Of a DNA stretch of 64,000 nt, positions 47,231 to 54,663 are shown piece by piece. Numbering within the stretch: the stretch's first letter is position 1; each line of letters starts with the position of its first letter. The notes beneath the pieces are model-generated. The model did no database searches. It was given only the letters and a program-made list of their open reading frames with translations, and was not told where the DNA came from. Source of the stretch: Flavobacterium sp. LC2016-23 (lineage in GTDB: Bacteria; Bacteroidota; Bacteroidia; Flavobacteriales; Flavobacteriaceae); NCBI RefSeq assembly GCF_009674775.1, contig NZ_WKKE01000005.1, positions 62,001-126,000 of the forward strand, in the 5' to 3' direction. The translations under genes and the position numbers were made by a program.

Positions 47231-48265
47231 TTATTTTAAATTATTGATATTCATCTTGGCTACATAAACTGAACTACCACCAGGTGTTGCATGAGAAGAA
47301 TAATAACTAAGGAATAAGTAGCCGTCTTTTACAACCATTCCGGCATATCCACAGTCTCCACCACTTTCTAAAGTTATTAGTTTTTTATATTCAAGAGTCA
47401 TAAGATCATATAAACTTAAAGTTACCTGATCAGATTCCCTACCCGTAATCAGGATTCTATTATGATCTAAAAATATAAAATTTGGCCCACCAAAATTAAT
47501 GATTGGAATTTCTTGAAACCAATCCCAATTATTTGTATATGAAGAAGATTTTCCGAGAAATGAATTTCCTTTACTATTTCTATATAAGGCATACATATCA
47601 CCATCATCTCTAAACCTTAAGGTTGTTTCATTTGGAAATCCAGGTCTTTTTTCAAATGCATTCAAACCTTTAAAAAAAAGACCATCTTCACTTTGATATA
47701 GATCAAAAATATCAGGTGCATAACCAACACTATAAGCTTTATTCTTATGCCACGTAATTCTCCATGGCCAAGCTTCATTTCCTTTCAGTTTTTCAGTATT
47801 CTTTTTCAAATTATCGAGCAAAACATTTTTAGAATCGGACCAAACATCTTCACCCAAATATTTCAAAACATAATCCGATCTACCCAAAAAGTTAGAATTT
47901 TTAAACTGTGCTCCATGAATATACAGCATCAATTCATTTTTTTCTTCATTAACTGAAAATTTTGGATCTCGTAGATCTATGCCATCTACATTAATCGTTT
48001 TAATTATATTAAAATTGATCCCGTCTGGACTATTATAAACTTTAATAACACCATCTTTTCCTCCAACATGCAAATCAGATTCTCTAAAAGCAAGAAAAAA
48101 TTGATTATTAAAAAAAACTAAATCAGTAAAAGCATTATGCAATTGATTTGATGTAATTTTTGTAATTAATATTTTTTCCCCAAGGAAAATATTCTTTATA
48201 TCCTCTGAAGCACATGAAAGACAAAAAAATAAAGCAAACGTTAAACTTAGTAATTTTCTTTTCAT
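47231..48265 (-). CDS. Sialidase-like beta-propeller lipoprotein
   Basis: A 344-residue protein with a signal peptide ending in a lipobox (LSC, 16-18), so Cys18 is the expected lipidation site. Acidic residues follow the Cys (ASED), a feature associated with surface export of Bacteroidota lipoproteins. The rest looks like a beta-propeller: AFTDLVFFNNQFFLAFRESD, then Asp-box-like NSPDGINF and QSEDGLFF, plus GGDCGYAGMV near the end. Arginines in FRES, WRIT and GRES could mirror the sialidase Arg triad. It sits between pseI and wzx, 1 base from pseI. A role in trimming or binding a nonulosonate-containing glycan is inference. Confidence 0.68.
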   Translation of the reverse strand: MKRKLLSLTFALFFCLSCASEDIKNIFLGEKILITKITSNQLHNAFTDLVFFNNQFFLAFRESDLHVGGKDGVIKVYNSPDGINFNIIKTINVDGIDLRDPKFSVNEEKNELMLYIHGAQFKNSNFLGRSDYVLKYLGEDVWSDSKNVLLDNLKKNTEKLKGNEAWPWRITWHKNKAYSVGYAPDIFDLYQSEDGLFFKGLNAFEKRPGFPNETTLRFRDDGDMYALYRNSKGNSFLGKSSSYTNNWDWFQEIPIINFGGPNFIFLDHNRILITGRESDQVTLSLYDLMTLEYKKLITLESGGDCGYAGMVVKDGYLFLSYYSSHATPGGSSVYVAKMNINNLK

Positions 48266-48266
48266 A

Positions 48267-49307
48267 TTATTTATTAATGTAGTCCCATTTTAATGCATCT
48301 CCTTTCTCTAAATTAACTGTAACTTTTTTTCCTAAAATTTCATTAAAATATTTAGGATGCATTCCAAAACCAGGTCTAATGGAACGGACATTTTTTTCCG
48401 TCAGTATTTCACCTTCTTTTATATCTTCAACAACGTATAAAGATCTTGAAAAATCTTTACCCTTTATTTGCTTTTCGGTTAAGGAATAATTAACAATTCC
48501 AATTGCACTTTCAGCTTCACGAACTGCTTTTACCATAGCAGTAAACTCTACTTCATTCATAGAGAAAGATGCATCGGGACCACCAATGGAGCGGTCTAAA
48601 ATGAAGTGTTTTTCAATTATTTTTGCACCAAAAGCAGTCGCAACGATTGGAACCGTTGCCCCCATTGTATGATCAGACAATCCACTTATAACATTGTATC
48701 TCTCTGCGAGGTCCTTAACCATACTCATATTAGCCTCTTCAATTGGTGCCGGATAACTTGAAGTACATTTTAGTAAAGCAATATCATTATTACCAACTTT
48801 TTTGCATGCTTCTAAGGCTAGAAGTATATCTTCCTCCTCAGCTATTCCCGTTGATAAAATAATTGGTTTTCCTTTAGAAGCTACATATTCGATTAAAGGA
48901 ATATCTGTAATTTCAAAAGAGGCTATTTTATAAGCCGGTACATCAAGATTCTCTAAAAAGTCAACAGCTGTTTTATCAAATGGTGAAGAAAAACAAATTA
49001 ATCCTTCTTCTTTTGCTACTTTAAATAATTCCGCATGCCATTCCCAAGGAGTATATGCTTCTTTATATAATTGATAATAATTTTTACCTTCCCAAATAGT
49101 TCCTTTTATTAAAAAATCATCTTTACTACTATCAATAGTAAGAGTATCTGCGGTATAGGTCTGCAGTTTAATACAATTTGCACCTGCCCTTTTAGCCGCT
49201 TTAATAGTTTCTATTGCAACTTCAATACTTCCATTATGATTAGCTGAAAGTTCAGCTATAATAAAAACAGGACTGGAATTATTTATTTCAAACGAACCAA
49301 TTTTCAT
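48267..49307 (-). CDS. pseI: Pseudaminic acid synthase
   Basis: A 346-residue NeuB-family enzyme of the PseI type: AELSANHNGSIEVAIE, CIKLQTYTADTLTID, YTPWEWHAELF, FSSPFDKTAVDFL, YKIASFEITDIPLI and KPIILSTGIA. The last ~60 residues are the SAF domain (IKEGEILTEKNVRSIRPG). It condenses PEP with 2,4-diacetamido-2,4,6-trideoxy-altrose to make pseudaminic acid. Its start overlaps the formyltransferase stop by 4 bases (ATGA), so the two products are made together. Confidence 0.93.
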   Translation of the reverse strand: MKIGSFEINNSSPVFIIAELSANHNGSIEVAIETIKAAKRAGANCIKLQTYTADTLTIDSSKDDFLIKGTIWEGKNYYQLYKEAYTPWEWHAELFKVAKEEGLICFSSPFDKTAVDFLENLDVPAYKIASFEITDIPLIEYVASKGKPIILSTGIAEEEDILLALEACKKVGNNDIALLKCTSSYPAPIEEANMSMVKDLAERYNVISGLSDHTMGATVPIVATAFGAKIIEKHFILDRSIGGPDASFSMNEVEFTAMVKAVREAESAIGIVNYSLTEKQIKGKDFSRSLYVVEDIKEGEILTEKNVRSIRPGFGMHPKYFNEILGKKVTVNLEKGDALKWDYINK

Positions 49308-50170
49308 ATATCATCAAATTTATTATTAATATTTATATCATCGATATCATCTCGAAACTTTGTTATTTTAACTACTCCATTAGGAGTTTTAACTCTGACT
49401 GGATTAATTGTAATAATTGTACCATCAGGAACATCAGAATCGAAACCATAATCATCAAAATCAATCCAATCTATTATAATTTTTCTTTTCAAATAAAAAG
49501 TAAAAGCACCTGGATAAGGAAAAGCTTGAGCTCTGGTCCAATTATAAATTCGCTCTCGCTGCCATGACCAATTAATCAAGCCATCTTCGGGAGTCCTTTT
49601 TCCAAAATAAGTCGCAATAGAATTGTTTTGAGGAATTGTTGTAAAATTATTGCTTTCAATATTTTTTAAAACTAAAGAAACTAAAGAAAAATATTGAGAC
49701 TCATATTTTTTTAAAATTGTAGCACCTGTATCTTTTGAATCTATTTTAATTTCAATCTGTTCAATTACATCTCCTGTATCACATCCTGAATCTATCAAAT
49801 GAGCGGTAATACCAGTGACTGTTTCATTATTAATTATTGACCATACATGTGGAGTTCGCCCTCTATATTTGGGAAGCAAAGATCCGTGTATATTAAAAGC
49901 TAAAATTTTTGGAATTTGGATTACATTTTGCTCAATTAAAAATAAATAATTTACAGAAACCAAAACGTCACATGATACTTCTGATACAAACTTATCAGAG
50001 TTTCCATTTCTCGGATTACCAATAAATTTGGGTATTCGATTAATTTCGCAAAAGTCCTGAATTAAAACAGATCCTTTATCAGTCATAACAAATGATAATT
50101 CGTAAGCCTTATACATTTCTTGCAAAATAGTATATCCAAGGCCGCCGGATACTAATAAACCTATTTTCAC
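49304..50170 (-). CDS. Sugar N-formyltransferase (Fmt/ArnA-N-like)
   Basis: A 288-residue formyltransferase. FNIHGSLLPKYRGRTP and DSGCDTGDVI hold the triad Asn93, His95 and Asp131, with the same spacing as the Asn-His-Asp set of Fmt and ArnA. The C-terminal part (YFGKRTPEDGLINW, NWTRAQAFPYPGAF) matches the second domain of the family. It transfers formyl from N10-formyl-tetrahydrofolate to an amino sugar. It starts with GTG overlapping the GNAT stop (GTGA) and ends overlapping pseI, so a 7-N-formyl pseudaminate is the obvious hypothesis. It is too short and too differently placed to be the housekeeping Fmt. Confidence 0.85.
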   Translation of the reverse strand: MKIGLLVSGGLGYTILQEMYKAYELSFVMTDKGSVLIQDFCEINRIPKFIGNPRNGNSDKFVSEVSCDVLVSVNYLFLIEQNVIQIPKILAFNIHGSLLPKYRGRTPHVWSIINNETVTGITAHLIDSGCDTGDVIEQIEIKIDSKDTGATILKKYESQYFSLVSLVLKNIESNNFTTIPQNNSIATYFGKRTPEDGLINWSWQRERIYNWTRAQAFPYPGAFTFYLKRKIIIDWIDFDDYGFDSDVPDGTIITINPVRVKTPNGVVKITKFRDDIDDININNKFDDI

Positions 50171-50724
50171 TTTTGTTTTATTTTAGAATGAATTACAACA
50201 TCTATAAAATTATTTTGAAATTTACAGTGTTCTTTAAGTACTGCTTCTTTTATAAAAGAAGCTTTCTCAACGGCAGTATATAGGTGTGGTCTAAGATCAA
50301 AAGCATAAATGTAAATTTTATGAAAATTCAATTCATTAAAAGCTAATTGTTCAATCAGACCTAAATATGTTAGCCAATGTGACTGAAAATATTCTTCTTC
50401 TAATTCCGTATTCATTATAAAAGAAATTTCGGCATTCATATCAATCCAATTAATATGAACTAAACCACCATATCCAATACATTTATCGTTTTCTAAAAAC
50501 GAAAATAATATTTGATTTGGTTGTTCCTGATCAAAAAGATTATTAATAACTGACGTAAAATAATATTCTTGATTTTCTAAAGTTAAGGGTTTATCCTGAC
50601 GTAAATGATAAATTTGCTCATTTCGCCATTTCATTATATCTAAGCGATCTTCATAGCGGATTGGAACGATCGAAAAATCTCCTTGAGAAAATTTTTGACT
50701 ATGTAATATTTTGTAACAATTCAT
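50167..50724 (-). CDS. pseH: GNAT N-acetyltransferase, PseH candidate
   Basis: A 185-residue GNAT protein: FSIVPIRYEDRLDIMKWRNE opens the fold, followed by IGYGGLVHINW, AEISFIM and NELNFHKIYIYAFDLRP, the acetyl-CoA region. In Campylobacter-type pathways PseH acetylates the 4-amino group created by PseC. Position between pseF and the formyltransferase supports this. It overlaps pseF by 26 bases and the formyltransferase by 4. Other acceptors are possible, since a formyltransferase in the same cluster could use the same nitrogen. Confidence 0.72.
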   Translation of the reverse strand: MNCYKILHSQKFSQGDFSIVPIRYEDRLDIMKWRNEQIYHLRQDKPLTLENQEYYFTSVINNLFDQEQPNQILFSFLENDKCIGYGGLVHINWIDMNAEISFIMNTELEEEYFQSHWLTYLGLIEQLAFNELNFHKIYIYAFDLRPHLYTAVEKASFIKEAVLKEHCKFQNNFIDVVIHSKIKQK

Positions 50725-51391
50725 ATTTTAATTCAGCTAGTTTCCAATCGACTTCATTATCAATATCCTGACCTTCCATCTCAGAAATGATTATACTTCC
50801 GGTATTTTCTGTCAATATTTTTTTTTGTTTCAAACATTTATCAATTTTCATCCAATAAAACTGTCCTGCATCATGATAACTTTTTTCTAAGTCCTGAGAT
50901 CTTGACAAACTAAATTCAGGATAAAAAAAATTAATTTTGTTACCTTCAAATTTTAAACTCCTTTGAATAGGAAATCCAAAAGGAATTACTGGAAACACAC
51001 TATCATAGCTATTACTGTCAAGAATCTCTAAACTTTCTGAAAGCTTTTGCGATGTAACAAATGGTGCGCATGCATAAAGACAACAAACTACTGTAAAGCA
51101 CTTGTCTATTTTCTTGTAGTTTTCTAAAACTTCTTCAATTACATCAAAAGTTGTTGCAAAATCATTCGAAGTTTTATCTGATCGTAAGAATGGTACTATT
51201 GCCCCATATTTTTTTGCTACTTCAGCTATTTCACTATCATCGGTAGATACCATAACTTCTTCAAATAAACCAGAACTAATTGCTGCTTCTATTGAATAAG
51301 CTATAATTGGTTTTCCCAGAAATAATTTAATATTTTTTCTAGGAATTCTTTTACTTCCTCCCCTTGCAGGAATAATACAAAGATTAGTCAT
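50699..51391 (-). CDS. pseF: CMP-pseudaminic acid cytidylyltransferase
   Basis: A protein of about 230 residues with IPARGGSKRIPRKNIK near the N-terminus, MVSTDDSEIAEVAKKYGA, and QSFYWMKIDKC-like GQFYWMKID, typical of PseF. It couples CTP to pseudaminic acid. I chose ATG 51389-51391 (MTNLCIIPARGG) over an ATG four codons upstream, since it places the strand at its normal distance and overlaps the pseC end by 8 bases. No PseG-type domain is fused to it. Confidence 0.9.
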   Translation of the reverse strand: MTNLCIIPARGGSKRIPRKNIKLFLGKPIIAYSIEAAISSGLFEEVMVSTDDSEIAEVAKKYGAIVPFLRSDKTSNDFATTFDVIEEVLENYKKIDKCFTVVCCLYACAPFVTSQKLSESLEILDSNSYDSVFPVIPFGFPIQRSLKFEGNKINFFYPEFSLSRSQDLEKSYHDAGQFYWMKIDKCLKQKKILTENTGSIIISEMEGQDIDNEVDWKLAELKYELLQNIT

Positions 51392-52535
51392 GTAGAAATT
51401 CAAGGGTTTTTTTGATTACAAAATTTTGTTCCTCTGCGGTCAAAGTCGGATACATTGGTAAACTGATACATTTAGAATAATAATCTTCCGAATTACTCAA
51501 ATTTACGTCACTATATCCAATATTTTTATAATAGGGTAATTGATGAACAGGAATATAATGAATTTGTGCATAGATTTTATTTGCATGCAAATAATCATAT
51601 AATCCTTTACGATCTTCAACTTCAATAATAAAAAGGTGATGTGCATTCAAAGAGTTATCTGGTAAAACCTGAAACTTAAATTTACTTTTAAAAGCTTCTT
51701 TATATTGCTGTGCAATTTCATTTCTTTTTACAACACCTTTGTTGTTTCTAGCTAATTGAGATATTCCTAAAGCTGCTTGAAAATCTGTTATTCTATAGTT
51801 AAATCCTAGCGTTTGCATTTCGTAGAACCATCCTCCATGATTTTCAACCATATTCTCTTTTGTAATTCCGTGAGATCTCAAAAGAAGTAATTTTCTATAA
51901 ATCTCCTCAGAATTAGTTGTTATCATCCCTCCTTCACCACAAGCAATATGTTTTACCGGATGAAATGAAAAAACAGCTGCATCAGCATAAACACCATTTC
52001 CACAAAATTGCTTCTGATTTTTTGAATCTAGAAAATAACCTCCAGGTGCATGGCAAGCATCTTCTAAAATCCAAAGGCCATGATCATCTGCTAATTTTTT
52101 AAATGCCTCCAAATTTACTGGCAAGCCACCAAAATCAACCGGAATAATTCCTTTAAAAAAACCTTTAGGTTTACTTTCTATCAGCTCTCTTGTTTTATCT
52201 AGTGACAACAAATAAGTATCTCTATCAATATCAGCAAACCATACTTCAGCTCCAACATACCGGGCACAATTTGCCGAGGCCGCAAAAGTTATTGGAGTTG
52301 TGATTATTCTATCTCCTTTTCTTAAACCTAATGCCATAACACTAATGTGAAGACCTGCTGTCGCATTATTTACTGCAATTGCATATTTAGCATCAACTGA
52401 TTTTGCAAATTTCTCTTCGAATTCTTTTACTTTAGGTCCCTGCGTCAAAAAATCAGATTGTAATGTTTCAATAACAGCATTAATATCTTCTTCTGTAATA
52501 TCTTGACGACCGTAAGGAATAATTTTATTCTCCAT
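51384..52535 (-). CDS. pseC: UDP-4-keto-L-altrosamine C4 aminotransferase
   Basis: A 383-residue DegT-family PLP enzyme. It starts IPYGRQDITEEDI, a common PseC beginning, has ATAGLHISVMAL, EDACHAPGG and FSFHPVKHIACGEGG, where the Lys in HPVKH binds PLP. It makes UDP-4-amino-4,6-dideoxy-N-acetyl-beta-L-altrosamine. The upstream pseB stop and this start overlap by one base. It differs from the PglE-like paralogue at 31693, which has FNGNK at the PLP site. Confidence 0.94.
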   Translation of the reverse strand: MENKIIPYGRQDITEEDINAVIETLQSDFLTQGPKVKEFEEKFAKSVDAKYAIAVNNATAGLHISVMALGLRKGDRIITTPITFAASANCARYVGAEVWFADIDRDTYLLSLDKTRELIESKPKGFFKGIIPVDFGGLPVNLEAFKKLADDHGLWILEDACHAPGGYFLDSKNQKQFCGNGVYADAAVFSFHPVKHIACGEGGMITTNSEEIYRKLLLLRSHGITKENMVENHGGWFYEMQTLGFNYRITDFQAALGISQLARNNKGVVKRNEIAQQYKEAFKSKFKFQVLPDNSLNAHHLFIIEVEDRKGLYDYLHANKIYAQIHYIPVHQLPYYKNIGYSDVNLSNSEDYYSKCISLPMYPTLTAEEQNFVIKKTLEFLHD

Positions 52536-53545
52536 TATATTTCAAAATTAACATCAACATGCTCTTTTATCAATTTTCTTAAAGTATCTACTGTTTCCCA
52601 CTCTTCATTAGATCCAGAATTATAATTAAACCCTTCATTTACTTTTTTAGCGTTAAAATGCTTTAAAAAATCCTCTAATTTAAAATTAGGTACAGAAGGT
52701 AAAATTGTATAGTACTTACCTAAATCATAAGTATAAAATGAATCAGAAGCTGTAATCATTTCTTCATGTATTTTTTCTCCTGGTCTTATTCCTACAACTT
52801 CAATCGGACAATCAGGCGCAACTGCTTGTGCTACGTCGCTAATTTTGTATGAAGGAATTTTCGGAATAAAAATCTCACCTCCCCATGCATGTTCCATTGC
52901 ATGCATTACCATATCGACACCTCCTTGAAGCGATATATTGAAACGTGTCATTGAAATATCTGTAATTGGCAATTTACCTTCTTTCTTTTTATTGATAAAA
53001 AAAGGAATTACGGACCCGTTAGAGCCCATCACATTACCGTATCTAACTACTGAAAATTTGATTGGATTAAATCCTTTGATATTGTTTGCAGCAACAAATA
53101 ATTTATCTGAAGTTAATTTAGTTGCTCCATAAAGATTGATTGGAGCACATGCTTTATCAGTTGATAAGGCAACCACATTTTTAACATTTGTTTGCATTGC
53201 TGCATGAATAACATTTTGTGCACCTCCAATGTTTGTTTTTATACATTCATCAGGATTATACTCTGCTAAGTGAACATGTTTCATGGCGGCTGCATGAATC
53301 ACATAATCAACACCCTGAAAAGCTCTGATTAACCTTTGCTCATCTCTAACATCTCCAAGAAAGAAACGTATTTGTGGATATTTATTCAATGGATACTCCT
53401 GTGCCATCTGAAACTGCTTTTGCTCGTCTCTTGATAAAATTATAACTTTTTTAACTGATGGATAAGTATTAAAGATATGCTTTGTAAGTGCTTTACCTAA
53501 GGATCCTGTACCTCCTGTAATTAGTATTGTTTTATTGTTTAACAT
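52535..53545 (-). CDS. pseB: UDP-GlcNAc 4,6-dehydratase (inverting)
   Basis: A 336-residue soluble SDR enzyme: ITGGTGSLGKALTKHI (8-23), ILSRDEQKQFQMAQE, AAMKHVHLAEYNP, STDKACAPINLYGATK with Tyr and Lys of the active site, and YGNVMGSNGSVIPFF. It dehydrates UDP-GlcNAc and inverts C5, giving the L-arabino keto sugar for PseC. It is the first gene of the pse module. The membrane-bound retaining type is represented at 29533. Confidence 0.95.
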   Translation of the reverse strand: MLNNKTILITGGTGSLGKALTKHIFNTYPSVKKVIILSRDEQKQFQMAQEYPLNKYPQIRFFLGDVRDEQRLIRAFQGVDYVIHAAAMKHVHLAEYNPDECIKTNIGGAQNVIHAAMQTNVKNVVALSTDKACAPINLYGATKLTSDKLFVAANNIKGFNPIKFSVVRYGNVMGSNGSVIPFFINKKKEGKLPITDISMTRFNISLQGGVDMVMHAMEHAWGGEIFIPKIPSYKISDVAQAVAPDCPIEVVGIRPGEKIHEEMITASDSFYTYDLGKYYTILPSVPNFKLEDFLKHFNAKKVNEGFNYNSGSNEEWETVDTLRKLIKEHVDVNFEI

Positions 53546-53584
53546 ATTGTATAATTGTTATTAATATTTAAAGAAGAGAAAAAA

Positions 53585-54655
53585 TTAAGCTAACTGAGAA
53601 AATACTCGTCTAATAATAAGATAAATTAAAATTAAGAATGTTCCTAATAAGCCACCCAAAACCAAACCTTTAGCCTTACCAAATCTCTCTTTAGCTAATG
53701 GAAGAATTGGACTGTCTATAATCTGAATCAAAGGAGTTTCTCTACGCAAAGTAACTTTTGCTAATTCGGTCTGCTTCACTAATTCTGTTAATATGGCTGT
53801 ATTAGCCTGAACGTCTACTTGCTTACGTCCTAATGGCGCTCTTCGTATATTAAGAGCCGGATTCAAATTAAAAGTATTATCATTTGCAACAGCAACGCCA
53901 GTAATTGCACTATTAAGTTCTCCTCTAATAGAATCAGTTTGTCTCTCAAGTATACCCATATTAATTCTGGCTTTCTTACTTTTTGTATCAATATAAAACT
54001 GCCCAACTTGGCTGGCTAAAGCTTCACAAAAAAATTTAGAAAACTGTTCATTAGTAGAAGAAACATCTATACTTATTATAGAAATCTTCTTATCTTTCTG
54101 TCCTACACTCAGATCAGTTTTAGATATCCTATTGTACATTACACCCAATATACTATCATGAACACGACTTAATGATTCTCTTTTAACGTTTGGAATAAAC
54201 TCTATATGTTTGTATTTAGGATCATTACTCCATTCATCTCTCCAACCATTATTTTGAATATACATTTCTGCTAAAGAAATTATTTTTCCATTAATTTTAA
54301 CTGGAGTTAATAGAGTTTTTTCAACCATAGACCTTGACTTGAATAACTCAGATAAATTAGATCCTGTAAACATTCCCCCAGCGCTTCCGCCAAGATCTAA
54401 CCCCAAAGAACTGGCTAAACCTAAGGCACTCCCTATGCCACCACCACCAGATTTGTCATCTTCTAATGCAAATGATAACGTTGCAGTATAAATAGTTTTT
54501 TTTGTAAATGAATATGTCAAACCCATTGCAGATCCAACAACAGCTACTAGTGTAATAATTCTCCATTGTGAAAGCAGATATGAATACCATTCTTTTGCTT
54601 TTATCACTAATTCATTTAACGAAATTTCGCTGTTTTCAATTGGCATATTATCCAT
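53585..54655 (-). CDS. Chain-length determinant protein (Wzz/PCP-like)
   Basis: A protein of about 356 residues with a membrane segment near 32-52 and another near 330-350 (LVLGGLLGTFLILIYLII), flanking a periplasmic domain with glycine-rich GIGSALGLASSLGLDLGG. LPLAKERFGKAKGL precedes the second segment, the usual proline-containing motif. It has no kinase domain, which is separate here (63751-64000). It controls chain length of Wzy products. ATG 54653-54655 was chosen over an in-frame TTG one codon upstream. Confidence 0.86.
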   Translation of the reverse strand: MDNMPIENSEISLNELVIKAKEWYSYLLSQWRIITLVAVVGSAMGLTYSFTKKTIYTATLSFALEDDKSGGGGIGSALGLASSLGLDLGGSAGGMFTGSNLSELFKSRSMVEKTLLTPVKINGKIISLAEMYIQNNGWRDEWSNDPKYKHIEFIPNVKRESLSRVHDSILGVMYNRISKTDLSVGQKDKKISIISIDVSSTNEQFSKFFCEALASQVGQFYIDTKSKKARINMGILERQTDSIRGELNSAITGVAVANDNTFNLNPALNIRRAPLGRKQVDVQANTAILTELVKQTELAKVTLRRETPLIQIIDSPILPLAKERFGKAKGLVLGGLLGTFLILIYLIIRRVFSQLA

Positions 54656-54663
54656 CAATGTCT

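Noticed and set aside
49304..50170. Housekeeping methionyl-tRNA formyltransferase
   Set aside because: The gene overlaps both pse neighbours and is shorter than typical Fmt, so a sugar substrate is far more likely.
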